Assembly: GCF_031844705.1 (NCBI RefSeq)
Contig: NZ_CP134609.1
Location: 5,890,001 to 5,954,000, forward strand
DNA length: 64,000 bases
Reading direction: 5' to 3'
Origin: Streptomyces sp. ITFR-16
GTDB lineage: Bacteria > Actinomycetota > Actinomycetes > Streptomycetales > Streptomycetaceae
A program made the position numbers and the translations under genes. Below the pieces are notes generated by a model that was given only the letters and a program-made list of their open reading frames with translations, did not search any database and was not told the origin of the DNA. Of this stretch, positions 34,342 through 42,341 are shown one piece after another; the first letter of the stretch is position 1; the number at the start of each line of letters is the position of its first letter.

Positions 34342-34371
34342 ACTGTAAGTCGCCGATCGATGATCGATCAA
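34342..34371 (-). promoter_or_regulatory. aceE promoter with embedded palindrome
   Basis: Minus strand: TTGATC, 18-base spacer, TACAGT, about 80 bases before the aceE ATG. A palindrome GATCGAT-n-ATCGATC (34355-34369) overlaps the -35 hexamer and spacer, where a bound repressor would block RNA polymerase. The GntR/FCD protein at 34525 is the obvious candidate by position. Confidence 0.62.
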
Positions 34372-34456
34372 AGGATGAAAGGCAAAACTTCTCGATCTGA
34401 AGAAAGTGGCATGGGGTGCCTCGAAAGGGGGCACGCAGTGACGGGATTTATGGGAT

Positions 34457-34492
34457 AAAAAGGGCACTCGCCTGCACGGGCGAGCGCCCCTT
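34457..34492 (-). terminator. intrinsic terminator of the GntR gene
   Basis: On the minus strand, a GC stem (arms 34478-34490 and 34462-34472, one mismatch, 5-base loop) is followed by five T residues. It lies 33 bases past the GntR stop codon. This is the only hairpin in the window with a clear T-tract. Confidence 0.85.
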
Positions 34493-34524
34493 CCGACACA
34501 TGCGCATCACTGCCGGCGCCGCTC

Positions 34525-35148
34525 TCAGGCGCGCGGCGCGCACCCGAGCACATGCGCCTTGACCAGCGTCCCGATGTCCGGGTCCTTGCGCAGGAAGGCC
34601 TCGATGAGCGCCTCGTGCTCCTCCGCGTACGACTTCTGCACCGTGCCGAGCCAGCGGATGGAGAGCGCGGTGAACACCTCGATGCCCAGCCCCTCCCAGG
34701 TGTGCAGCAGCACGGCGTTGCCCGCCGCCCGGACCAGCTCGCGGTGGAACCCGACCGTGTGGCGCACCTGCGCCTCGCCGTCGGCCAGCCGGTCCGCCTC
34801 GTACAGCGCCGCCACGTGCGGGGCCAGCAGCGAGCAGTCCTCGCCGAGCCCGGGGGCCGCCAGCTCGGCGGCGATCTGCTCCAGGCCGGCCCGGACCGGA
34901 TAGCTCTCCTCCAGGTCGGCGGCGGTGAGGTTGCGGACCCGGACGCCCTTGTTGGGCGCCGACTCGATCAGCCGGAGCGTCTCCAGCTCCCGCAGCGCCT
35001 CGCGCACCGGCGTCTGGCTGACCTCCAGCTCGGTGGCGATCCGCCGCTCCACGATCCGCTCGCCCGGCTTCCAGCGCCCGCTGACGATCCCGTCCACGAT
35101 GTGCTCGCGGATCTGCTCGCGCAGCGAGTGGACGACGGGCGGGGTCAT
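34525..35148 (-). CDS. GntR/FCD-family transcriptional regulator
   Basis: A 207-residue regulator. Winged-helix domain: LREQIREHIVDGIVSGRWKPGERI and the recognition helix LEVSQTPVREALRELE. The C-terminal FCD domain has conserved metal/ligand His and Asp positions (HTVGFHRELVRAAGN). FCD regulators commonly sense organic acids such as lactate or pyruvate. The ATG at 35148 has AAGGAG 7 bases upstream. It sits directly upstream of aceE, so control of pyruvate oxidation is likely. A TGTCTAGACA palindrome lies 65 bp before its start. Confidence 0.93.
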   Translation of the reverse strand: MTPPVVHSLREQIREHIVDGIVSGRWKPGERIVERRIATELEVSQTPVREALRELETLRLIESAPNKGVRVRNLTAADLEESYPVRAGLEQIAAELAAPGLGEDCSLLAPHVAALYEADRLADGEAQVRHTVGFHRELVRAAGNAVLLHTWEGLGIEVFTALSIRWLGTVQKSYAEEHEALIEAFLRKDPDIGTLVKAHVLGCAPRA

Positions 35149-35212
35149 GAGGGGCTCCTTCGGGGCAAACCGGTGCTGCCTGCACCGACACGGCGGCCGG
35201 AGCGACCGGTGG

Positions 35213-35222
35213 TGTCTAGACA
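35213..35222. promoter_or_regulatory. candidate GntR operator TGTCTAGACA
   Basis: A perfect 10-bp palindrome containing the GT-n4-AC core typical of GntR-family sites, 65 bases before the GntR start. Probable autoregulation. A single short palindrome can arise by chance. Confidence 0.5.
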
Positions 35223-35229
35223 ATACGGC

Positions 35230-35266
35230 GGCGCCCCCGCCCGGGAGTGTTCCGGACGGGGGCGCC
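35230..35266. terminator. terminator downstream of the E2 gene
   Basis: Arms GGCGCCCCCGCCCGG (35230-35244) and CCGGACGGGGGCGCC (35252-35266), one mismatch, 7-base loop, 30 bases past the E2 stop codon. Confidence 0.82.
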
Positions 35267-35295
35267 GCTGGTGAGGCTGGTTACAGCCGTGGTGC

Positions 35296-37050
35296 TCAGA
35301 GGCCGAGCTCGACCTCGAACTCACCGGCCTCCAGGATCGCCTTGACCGCGGTCAGGTAGCGGGCGGCGTCCGCGCCGTCCACCAGACGGTGGTCGTAGGA
35401 GAGCGAGAGGTACGTCATGTCGCGGACACCGATCACGGTGCCCTCCTCGGTCTCGATGACCGCGGGACGCTTGACGGTGGCGCCGATGCCCAGGATGGCT
35501 GCCTGGTTCGGCGGCACGATGACGGTGTCGAACAGCGCACCGCGCGAGCCGGTGTTGCTGATGGTGAAGGTGGCGCCGGACATGTCGTCCGGCGTCAGGC
35601 CGCCACCGCGGGCCTTGCCGGCCAGCTCGGCGGTCTTCTTCGAGATACCGGCGATGTTGAGGTCACCCGCACCCTTGATGACCGGGGTCATCAGACCCTT
35701 CTCGGCGTCCACGGCGATGCCGATGTTCTCCGAGTCGAAGTACGTGATCGTGCCTTCGTCCTCGTTGATCCGGGCGTTGATGACCGGGTGGGCCTTCAGC
35801 GCCTGGGCGGCGGCCTTGACGTAGAACGGCATCGGGGAGAGCTTGACGCCCTCACGGGCCGCGAAGCCGTTCTTCGCCTTATTGCGCAGCTTCATCAGCT
35901 TGGTGACGTCGACCTCGACGACCGAGGTCAGCTGGGCCTGCGAGTGCAGCGCCTTCATCATGTTGTCGCCGATGACCTTGCGCATGCGGGTCATCTTGAC
36001 CGTCTGACCGCGCAGCGGGGAGGCCTCCAGCTTCGGCGCCTTGGAGGCGGCGGCCGGGGCGGCGGCGGGAGCCGGAGCGGCAGCGGCGGCCTTGGCGGCC
36101 TCTGCGGCGGCCACGACGTCCTGCTTGCGGATGCGGCCACCGACGCCGGTGCCCTTGACCGAGCCCAGGTCGACGCCGTTCTCGGCGGCGAGCTTGCGGA
36201 CCAGCGGCGTGACGTACGCGCCGTCGTCACCGGAGGTCGCGGCCGGGGCGGCCGGAGCGGCCGGAGCCGGAGCCGGGGCGGCAGGCGCGGGAGCGGCGGC
36301 GGGCGCCGGAGCCGGGGCGGGAGCCGCCGGAGCCGGTGCCGGTGCGGGCGCGGCCGGCGCGGGAGCCGGAGCCGCCGGTGCCGGGGCGGGCGCGGCGGGT
36401 GCCGGGGCGGCGGCCGGGGCCGGAGCAGCGGCGGCCGGAGCGGCGCCCGGGGCGCCGATGACGGCCAGCTTGGCGCCGACCTCGGCGGTCTCGTCCTCGC
36501 CGACCACGATCTCCAGCAGCACACCGGAGACCGGGGCCGGGATCTCGGTGTCGACCTTGTCCGTGGAGACCTCGAGCAGGGGCTCGTCCTCCGCGACCTC
36601 CTCGCCGACCTCCTTCAGCCAGCGGGTGACGGTGCCCTCGGTGACGCTCTCGCCGAGCGCCGGAAGGGTGACGTCGGTGCCGGAGGCACCACCGGCCGGA
36701 GCCTCGGCCGCGGGGGCCGGGGCGGCGGGGGCCTCGGCTGCCGGAGCCGGAGCCGGGGCCGGGGCGGCCTCGGGCTCGGCGGCCGGGGCCTCGGCGGCGG
36801 CCGGGGCGCCCGAGCCGTCGTCGATGACGGCCAGCTCGGCGCCGACCTCGACGGTCTCGTCCTCGGCGACCTTGATGGAGGCGAGGATGCCGGAGGCGGG
36901 GGCCGGGATCTCGGTGTCGACCTTGTCGGTCGACACCTCGAGCAGCGGCTCGTCGGCCTCGACGCGCTCGCCCTCGGCCTTCAGCCAGCGGGTGACAGTG
37001 CCCTCGGTGACGCTCTCGCCGAGCGCCGGAAGGGTTACGGAAACCGACAT
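35296..37050 (-). CDS. sucB: dihydrolipoamide acyltransferase (E2) with two lipoyl domains
   Basis: A 584-residue E2 component. Two lipoyl domains carry STDKVDTEI with lipoyl-lysines Lys43 and Lys165. They are joined by Ala/Pro/Glu-rich linkers (about 80-120 and 205-275) that give flexibility. A peripheral-subunit-binding domain ([17 protein letters not shown]) and a catalytic domain follow, with His554 and Asp558 in HRLVDGADA. In actinobacteria one E2 of this type serves pyruvate dehydrogenase and is often annotated as 2-oxoglutarate dehydrogenase SucB. AGGAG lies 8 bases before the ATG. lpdA is 60 bp upstream, so E3 and E2 form an operon. Confidence 0.94.
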   Translation of the reverse strand: MSVSVTLPALGESVTEGTVTRWLKAEGERVEADEPLLEVSTDKVDTEIPAPASGILASIKVAEDETVEVGAELAVIDDGSGAPAAAEAPAAEPEAAPAPAPAPAAEAPAAPAPAAEAPAGGASGTDVTLPALGESVTEGTVTRWLKEVGEEVAEDEPLLEVSTDKVDTEIPAPVSGVLLEIVVGEDETAEVGAKLAVIGAPGAAPAAAAPAPAAAPAPAAPAPAPAAPAPAPAAPAPAPAPAAPAPAPAPAAAPAPAAPAPAPAAPAAPAATSGDDGAYVTPLVRKLAAENGVDLGSVKGTGVGGRIRKQDVVAAAEAAKAAAAAPAPAAAPAAASKAPKLEASPLRGQTVKMTRMRKVIGDNMMKALHSQAQLTSVVEVDVTKLMKLRNKAKNGFAAREGVKLSPMPFYVKAAAQALKAHPVINARINEDEGTITYFDSENIGIAVDAEKGLMTPVIKGAGDLNIAGISKKTAELAGKARGGGLTPDDMSGATFTISNTGSRGALFDTVIVPPNQAAILGIGATVKRPAVIETEEGTVIGVRDMTYLSLSYDHRLVDGADAARYLTAVKAILEAGEFEVELGL

Positions 37051-37110
37051 GGTTTCAGTTGCTCCTAACGAAAATGCGGAAGTGGTCGGTCGTCGCGCCC
37101 GGTCGACTGG

Positions 37111-38499
37111 TCAGTCGTGGGAGTGCAGGGGCTTGCCGGCCAGGGCCAGGTGGGCCTCGCCGAGCGCCTCGCTCTGGGTCGGGTGGGCGTGGATGAGCTG
37201 GGCCACCTCGGCCGGCAGCGCCTCCCAGTTGTAGATCAGCTGGGCTTCGCCGACCTGCTCGCCCATACGGTCACCGACCATGTGGACGCCGACCACGGCA
37301 CCGTCCTTGACCTGGACGAGCTTGATCTCGCCCGCGGTCTTGAGGATCTTGCTCTTGCCGTTGCCCGCGAGGTTGTACTTCAGCGCGACGACCTTGTCCG
37401 CGCCGTAGAGCTCCTTGGCCTTGGCCTCGGTGATGCCGACGGAGGCGACCTCGGGGTGGCAGTACGTCACCCGGGGGACACCGTCGTAGTCGATCGGGAC
37501 GGTCTTGAGACCGGCCAGCCGCTCCGCCACCAGGATGCCCTCGGCAAAGCCGACGTGGGCGAGCTGGAGCGTCGGGACGAGGTCGCCCACGGCCGAGATC
37601 GTCTCCACATTCGTCCGCATGTACTCGTCGACCAGGACGTAGCCGCGGTCCGTCGCGACGCCGGCCTCCTCGTAGCCGAGACCCTGTGAGACCGGGCCGC
37701 GGCCGATCGCGACCAGCAGCACCTCCGCCTCGAAGGTCTTGCCGTCGGCGAGGGTCACGCGGACGCCGTCCTGCGTGTACTCGGCGCTCTGGAAGAACGT
37801 GCCGAGGTTGAACTTGATGCCGCGCTTGCGGAACGCGCGCTCAAGAAGCTTGGAGCTGTTCTCGTCCTCGACCGGCACGAGGTGCTTGAGGCCCTCGATG
37901 ATCGTGACGTCGGTGCCGAAGGAGGTCCACGCCGAGGCGAACTCGACGCCGATGACGCCGCCGCCCAGCACGATCGCGGACTTCGGGACGCGGTCCAGCT
38001 TCAGTGCGTAGTCCGAGGAGATGATGCGGTTGCCGTCGATCTCCAGGCCCGGGAGCGACTTCGGCACGGAGCCGGTCGCCAGGAGCACGTGGCGGCCCTG
38101 GATGCGCTGGCCGTTCACATCCACCGAGGTGGGGGAGGAGAGCCGGCCCTCACCCTCGATGTAGTGCACCTTGCGGGAGGCGACGAGGCCCTGCAGACCC
38201 TTGTACAGGCCCGAGATCACCTCGTCCTTGTACTTGTGGACGGCCTCGATGTCGATGCCCTCGAAGGTGGCCTTGACGCCGAACTGGCCGGCCTCGCGCG
38301 CCTGGTCGGCGATCTCACCGGCGTGCAGCAGGGCCTTCGTGGGGATGCAGCCGTTGTGCAGGCAGGTGCCGCCAACCTTGCCCTTCTCGATCAGAGCGAC
38401 GTCCAGGCCCAGCTGCGCTCCGCGCAGGGCCGCGGCATACCCGCCGCTACCACCGCCGAGGATCACTAGGTCGAAAACGGTGCTGGCGTCGTTCGCCAC
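37111..38499 (-). CDS. lpdA: dihydrolipoyl dehydrogenase (E3)
   Basis: A 462-residue flavoenzyme that re-oxidises dihydrolipoyl groups using NAD. FAD motif LVILGGGSGGYAAA, redox-active disulphide GGTCLHNGC, NAD motif VLGGGVIGVEFAS, second FAD motif TISAVGDLV and the active-site HAHPTQSE. The GTG at 38499 is preferred, with GGAGGAC 5 bases upstream; upstream in-frame codons lack such a site. It is followed by the E2 gene. Confidence 0.97.
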   Translation of the reverse strand: MANDASTVFDLVILGGGSGGYAAALRGAQLGLDVALIEKGKVGGTCLHNGCIPTKALLHAGEIADQAREAGQFGVKATFEGIDIEAVHKYKDEVISGLYKGLQGLVASRKVHYIEGEGRLSSPTSVDVNGQRIQGRHVLLATGSVPKSLPGLEIDGNRIISSDYALKLDRVPKSAIVLGGGVIGVEFASAWTSFGTDVTIIEGLKHLVPVEDENSSKLLERAFRKRGIKFNLGTFFQSAEYTQDGVRVTLADGKTFEAEVLLVAIGRGPVSQGLGYEEAGVATDRGYVLVDEYMRTNVETISAVGDLVPTLQLAHVGFAEGILVAERLAGLKTVPIDYDGVPRVTYCHPEVASVGITEAKAKELYGADKVVALKYNLAGNGKSKILKTAGEIKLVQVKDGAVVGVHMVGDRMGEQVGEAQLIYNWEALPAEVAQLIHAHPTQSEALGEAHLALAGKPLHSHD

Positions 38500-38670
38500 G
38501 TCACGTCCTCCATGCATGTGCGCCGTACGCCGGGCCCCGTCATCGGGGTGTGACCGGCCGGTCGGCTGGTGTTCGGCCGCTTTTGTCTTTCGGCCCTGTG
38601 GTGGGGGCCCTGTCCTGCCGAGAACCCATCTTCGCACTTGTTGACGGTGGGCGGGACGCGGGGCCCGTGT

Positions 38671-38696
38671 CTGGGACGGATGATCGTCCGTCCCAG
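38671..38696. promoter_or_regulatory. inverted repeat upstream of lpdA
   Basis: Arms of 10 bp (38671-38680, 38687-38696) around TGATCG. Position between pepA terminator and lpdA leaves its role open: operator or second terminator. Confidence 0.45.
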
Positions 38697-38780
38697 GGGG
38701 TTACCGCTGCGTAGGGACCGGCTGATTTCGTCGAGAGCGAAACCGTCCGGGCCCCTGCCGCGGTGCCGTGAGGGGAACAC

Positions 38781-38812
38781 GTACGGCCCCGGGCCTATGC
38801 CCGGGGCCGTAC
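38781..38812. terminator. terminator downstream of pepA
   Basis: Arms GTACGGCCCCGGGC (38781-38794) and GCCCGGGGCCGTAC (38799-38812) pair perfectly around CTAT, 15 bases past the pepA stop codon. Confidence 0.88.
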
Positions 38813-38826
38813 AGCGGTCGACGACC

Positions 38827-40368
38827 TCAGCCGAGGTCTCCGGCCGCGGTGCGCTCCGCCAGCTTCACCAGGGTGCGGACCGACGAGCCGGTGCCGCCCT
38901 TCGGCGTGTAGCCGTACGGGGCGCCCTCGTGGAAGGCCGGGCCCGCGATGTCCAGGTGCGCCCAGGCGATGCCCTTGCCCACGAACTCCTTCAGGAACAG
39001 ACCGGCCACCAGACCGCCGCCCATCCGCTCGCCCATGTTGGCGATGTCGGCGGTCGGGGAGTCCATGCCCTTGCGGAGGTCGGCCGGGAGCGGCATCGGC
39101 CAGGAGGCCTCGCCGACCTCCTCGGCGATCTCGTGGATCGAGGTACGGAAGGCATCGTCGTTGGCCATGATGCCGAAGGTGCGGTTGCCCAGGGCCAGCA
39201 CCATCGCGCCGGTCAGGGTCGCCACGTCGACGATCGCGTCCGGGTTCTCCTCCGAGGCGCGGGTCAGCGCGTCCGCGAGGACGAGCCGGCCCTCGGCGTC
39301 GGTGTTGAGGACCTCGACGGTCTTGCCGCTGTACATGCGCAGCACGTCACCGGGGCGGGTGGCGTTGCCCGATGGCATGTTCTCGGCGAGCGCCAGCCAG
39401 CCGGTGACGTTGACCCGCAGGCCCAGACGGGCGGCCGCGACGACGGTCGCGAACACGGCGGCGGCGCCGCTCATGTCGCACTTCATCGTCTCGTTGTGGC
39501 CGGCCGGCTTCAGCGAGATGCCGCCCGAGTCGTAGGTGATGCCCTTGCCCACGAGGGCCAGGGTCTTCTCCGCCTTCGGGTGGGTGTAGGCCAGCTTCAC
39601 CAGGCGCGGGCCGTGGGTCGAGCCCTGGCCGACGCCGAGCAGACCGCCGAAGCCGCCCTTGACGAGCGCCTTCTCGTCGAGCACCTGCACCTTGATGCCG
39701 TGCTCCTTGCCGGCGGCGGTGGCCACGGCGGCGAAGGACTCGGGGTACAGGTCGTTCGGCGGGGTGTTGACCAGGTCACGGGCCCGGTTGATCTCCTCGG
39801 CCAGCGCGACCGCGCGCTCGGCCGCGGCCTTGAAGGCCTTGTCGCGCGGCTTGGCGCCGAGCAGGGCGACCTCGCCGAGCGGCAGCTTGGCGCCGGCCGC
39901 CTTGGCGCCTTTGGGCGCGAGCTTGTTCTCGCCGCCCTGGTAGGCGGTGAAGGCGTACGCGCCCAGCAGGGCGCCCTCCGCGACGGCCTCGGCGTCCTCG
40001 ACGGAGCCGACGGGCAGGGCGAAGCCCGCCTTCTTGGCGCCGGCGAGCGAGCGGGCGGCCGCACCAGCGGCCCGGCGCAGCGCCTCGGCGTCGTACGCGC
40101 CGTCCTTCTCCGGGACCGGGCCGAGTCCGGCCGCGATGACGACCGGGACCTTCAGGCCGTCGGGCGCGGGGAGCTTGGTCAGTTCGCCCTCGGCACCGGC
40201 GGCGCCCAGGGTCTCCAGGACGGCGGCGAGCTTTCCGTCGAACGCCTTGTCCGCGGCCTCGGCGCCCGGTGCGAGCACCAGGCCCTTGTCGCCCTTGGCG
40301 ACACCGACGACAAGCGCGTCGGCGCGCAGCGTCGCCGCACCGGCGGTGCTGAGAGTGAGAGCAGTCAC
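38827..40368 (-). CDS. pepA: leucyl aminopeptidase (M17)
   Basis: A 513-residue M17 metallo-aminopeptidase. The C-terminal catalytic domain has VGKGITYDSGGISLKP, the metal-binding and catalytic NTDAEGRLVLADAL, and DVATLTGAMVLALG. It releases N-terminal amino acids from peptides in the cytoplasm as a hexamer. The N-terminal third is the less conserved macro-like domain. The GTG at 40368 gives MTALTLS; the ribosome site is weak (GAGATTTCACCACC before the GTG). It is divergent from the GH114 gene. Confidence 0.94.
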   Translation of the reverse strand: MTALTLSTAGAATLRADALVVGVAKGDKGLVLAPGAEAADKAFDGKLAAVLETLGAAGAEGELTKLPAPDGLKVPVVIAAGLGPVPEKDGAYDAEALRRAAGAAARSLAGAKKAGFALPVGSVEDAEAVAEGALLGAYAFTAYQGGENKLAPKGAKAAGAKLPLGEVALLGAKPRDKAFKAAAERAVALAEEINRARDLVNTPPNDLYPESFAAVATAAGKEHGIKVQVLDEKALVKGGFGGLLGVGQGSTHGPRLVKLAYTHPKAEKTLALVGKGITYDSGGISLKPAGHNETMKCDMSGAAAVFATVVAAARLGLRVNVTGWLALAENMPSGNATRPGDVLRMYSGKTVEVLNTDAEGRLVLADALTRASEENPDAIVDVATLTGAMVLALGNRTFGIMANDDAFRTSIHEIAEEVGEASWPMPLPADLRKGMDSPTADIANMGERMGGGLVAGLFLKEFVGKGIAWAHLDIAGPAFHEGAPYGYTPKGGTGSSVRTLVKLAERTAAGDLG

Positions 40369-40541
40369 GGTGGTGAAATCTCGCTTCCGTTGAGTTCTTT
40401 TCCGGCCTGTGATGGTCGAGGGGGTGGCCGACCGGGCCCGGCGCATCGTAGACGCCGCCGCAATGTGCCGGGAATGAGCCTACGCGCGCCTTTGCTGCCC
40501 GATCACGGCGGCGGGCCGTCGAGGCCCCCGGCGGCCGTATG

Positions 40542-40575
40542 GTTGTCACCCCGGGAAGATCGTCCCGGGGACAAC
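40542..40575. promoter_or_regulatory. hairpin upstream of the GH114 gene
   Basis: GTTGTCACCCCGGG (40542-40555) pairs with CCCGGGGACAAC (40564-40575), two unpaired bases, 8-base loop. It ends 49 bases before the GH114 ATG in a divergent gap, so a leader structure or operator is possible. Confidence 0.45.
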
Positions 40576-40624
40576 GGACCATGGCTGGGGCGGCGTTGGC
40601 GGCGCCCCGGCGGACGGGGGAACG

Positions 40625-41458
40625 ATGCACCAGCGCCTGCCCGCGCTGCCGGTCGCCGTACTGACCCTGCTGGCGCTGCTGGCCGGCTGCGGCCCGGCAC
40701 CCGGCCCGGACCCGGCCGGGAAGACCTCGGCGAAGCCGTCGGCGGCCCGCTGGCAGCCCGCGCCCGGCACCGACTGGCAGTGGCAGCTCTCCGGCCGGCT
40801 GGACACCGCGGTGGACGCCCCGGTGTACGACATCGACGGCTTCGACCGCAGCGCCGCCGAGGTGGCCGCGCTGCACCGCAAGGGCCGCAAGGTCATCTGC
40901 TACCTGTCCACCGGCGCCTGGGAGAAGTTCCGCCCGGACGCGTCCCGCTTCCCCACCGAGGTCCTGGGGAAGGGCAACGGCTGGAAGGGGGAGCGCTGGC
41001 TCGACATCCGGCGCACCGACGTCCTGGAGCCGCTGATGGAGACCCGGATCGCGATGTGCGCGAAGAAGGGCTTCGACGCGGTGGAGCCCGACAACATGGA
41101 CGGCTACCGCAACCGCACCGGCTTCCCGCTGACCGCCGCCGACCAGCTGCGCTACAACCGCCTGATCGCCCGCGCGGCCCACCGCCACGGCATGGCCGTC
41201 GGCCTGAAGAACGACCTCCCGCAGATCCCGGAGCTGGTGGCGGACTTCGACTTCGCGGTCAACGAGCAGTGCGCCCAGTACGACGAGTGCGAGGAGCTCA
41301 CCCCGTTCGTGAAGGCGGGCAAGGCGGTCTTCCACGTCGAGTACGAGCTCCCGGTGGAGCGGTTCTGCGCACAGTCCCGGCGGCTGAGGCTGAGCTCGCT
41401 GCGCAAGGCGTACGAACTCGGCCCCTGGCGCCGGACGTGCCCGGCCGCGCGGAGCTGA
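40625..41458 (+). CDS. GH114-like (TIM-barrel) lipoprotein
   Basis: A 277-residue exported protein with lipobox LLAGC (Cys22). The mature part has the endo-alpha-1,4-polygalactosaminidase (GH114) pattern: VYDIDGFD, KVICYLSTGAWE, GERWLDIRRTDVL, FDAVEPDNMDGY, HGMAVGLKND, FAVNEQC and a Cys pair in CAQYDEC. The acidic residues in EPDNMD fit the catalytic region. It probably cuts galactosamine-containing exopolysaccharide at the cell surface. The ATG at 40625 has a GGGGGAAC site. Confidence 0.87.
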   Translation: MHQRLPALPVAVLTLLALLAGCGPAPGPDPAGKTSAKPSAARWQPAPGTDWQWQLSGRLDTAVDAPVYDIDGFDRSAAEVAALHRKGRKVICYLSTGAWEKFRPDASRFPTEVLGKGNGWKGERWLDIRRTDVLEPLMETRIAMCAKKGFDAVEPDNMDGYRNRTGFPLTAADQLRYNRLIARAAHRHGMAVGLKNDLPQIPELVADFDFAVNEQCAQYDECEELTPFVKAGKAVFHVEYELPVERFCAQSRRLRLSSLRKAYELGPWRRTCPAARS

Positions 41459-41474
41459 CCGGCCGGGGCGGGGC

Positions 41475-42254
41475 TCAGCCGAGTGCCAGGCCCACCAGCG
41501 TCACCGTCGCCGCCGTCTCCGCCAGCGCGCCGAACACATCGCCGGTCACCCCGCCGAACCGCCGCACGCAGTGCCGCAGCAGCAGCTGGGCCACCGCCAG
41601 GGCGGCCAGGGCGGCCAGGGCGTGGCGCAGCGCCCCGTACCCGCCGAACAGCGCGCCTGCGCCCGCGCAGGCCGCCACCACCACGAGGGCGGCGGCCACC
41701 GCGCCGGCCACCGGGACCGTGCCCGCGACCGCCGCGCCCAGCCCCTCCGGGCGCGCCGCCGGGACGCCGCGCCGGGAGGCGAGGGTGAGGGCGAGCCGGG
41801 CGACGACGGCGGAGGCGACGGCCGCCACCGCGCCGCGCACCCAGCCCTGCGCGTACAGCTGCTGGAGGACCGCCACCTGGGCCAGCAGGACGAAGAGCAG
41901 GGTGATCACACCGAATGGCCCAATGTCCGACTGCTTCATGATCCGCAGCGCGTCGTCGGCCGGTCTGCCGCTGCCGAGGCCGTCGGCGGTGTCCGCGAGA
42001 CCGTCCAGATGCAGCCCCCTGGTGAGCGCGGCCGGCGCGGCGGCGCAGGCCACGGCGGCGAGCAGCGGGCCCGAGCCGAACAGCAGCAACAGGCTCCCCG
42101 CCGCAGCCGCGAGCACGCCGACCGCGAGTCCGGCCAGCGGGGCGCACAGCATTCCGGACCGGGCCGCGTCCCGGTCCCAGCGGGTGACGCGGACGGGGAG
42201 CACGGTCAGGGTGCCGAAGGCGAAACGTATGCCGTGGCTGTTCAGGGAGGTCAC
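41475..42254 (-). CDS. cobS: adenosylcobinamide-GDP ribazoletransferase (CobS)
   Basis: A 259-residue integral membrane protein with about six helices. The N-terminal FAFGTLTVLPV and the HLDGLADTADGLGSG motif (acidic, metal-binding) are the family signature. It joins adenosylcobinamide-GDP and alpha-ribazole in the last steps of cobalamin synthesis. The GTG at 42254 begins the conserved protein, with a poor ribosome site. cobT and cobU lie nearby on the same strand but not adjacent. Confidence 0.94.
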   Translation of the reverse strand: MTSLNSHGIRFAFGTLTVLPVRVTRWDRDAARSGMLCAPLAGLAVGVLAAAAGSLLLLFGSGPLLAAVACAAAPAALTRGLHLDGLADTADGLGSGRPADDALRIMKQSDIGPFGVITLLFVLLAQVAVLQQLYAQGWVRGAVAAVASAVVARLALTLASRRGVPAARPEGLGAAVAGTVPVAGAVAAALVVVAACAGAGALFGGYGALRHALAALAALAVAQLLLRHCVRRFGGVTGDVFGALAETAATVTLVGLALG

Positions 42255-42341
42255 GGCGCGCAGGCTAATCGGTGGGCGCGGCCGATAGATTGTCCGAAAC
42301 GGCGGAAAACGGGCGGAAGCGGCCAAGCGGGAGTGGGTGGC

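Larger units (their letters stand above)
38500..38826. other. 327-bp gap with lpdA leader and pepA terminator
   Basis: No gene. It holds the pepA terminator (38781-38812), a second hairpin with 10-bp perfect arms CTGGGACGGA/TCCGTCCCAG at 38671-38696, and the lpdA promoter region, where I could not single out convincing hexamers. The second hairpin lies about 170 bp before lpdA and could be an operator or a backup terminator. Confidence 0.7.

Noticed and set aside
30090-34400. A 1,436-codon open frame on the plus strand antisense to aceE
   Set aside because: It is the mirror of aceE in high-G+C DNA; the peptide is Gly/Arg/Val-rich with no domain, while the minus strand encodes an intact E1 enzyme.
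35389-37068. Long Gly/Arg/Ser-rich frame antisense to the E2 gene
   Set aside because: Explained by the Ala/Pro linkers of the E2 protein read on the other strand.
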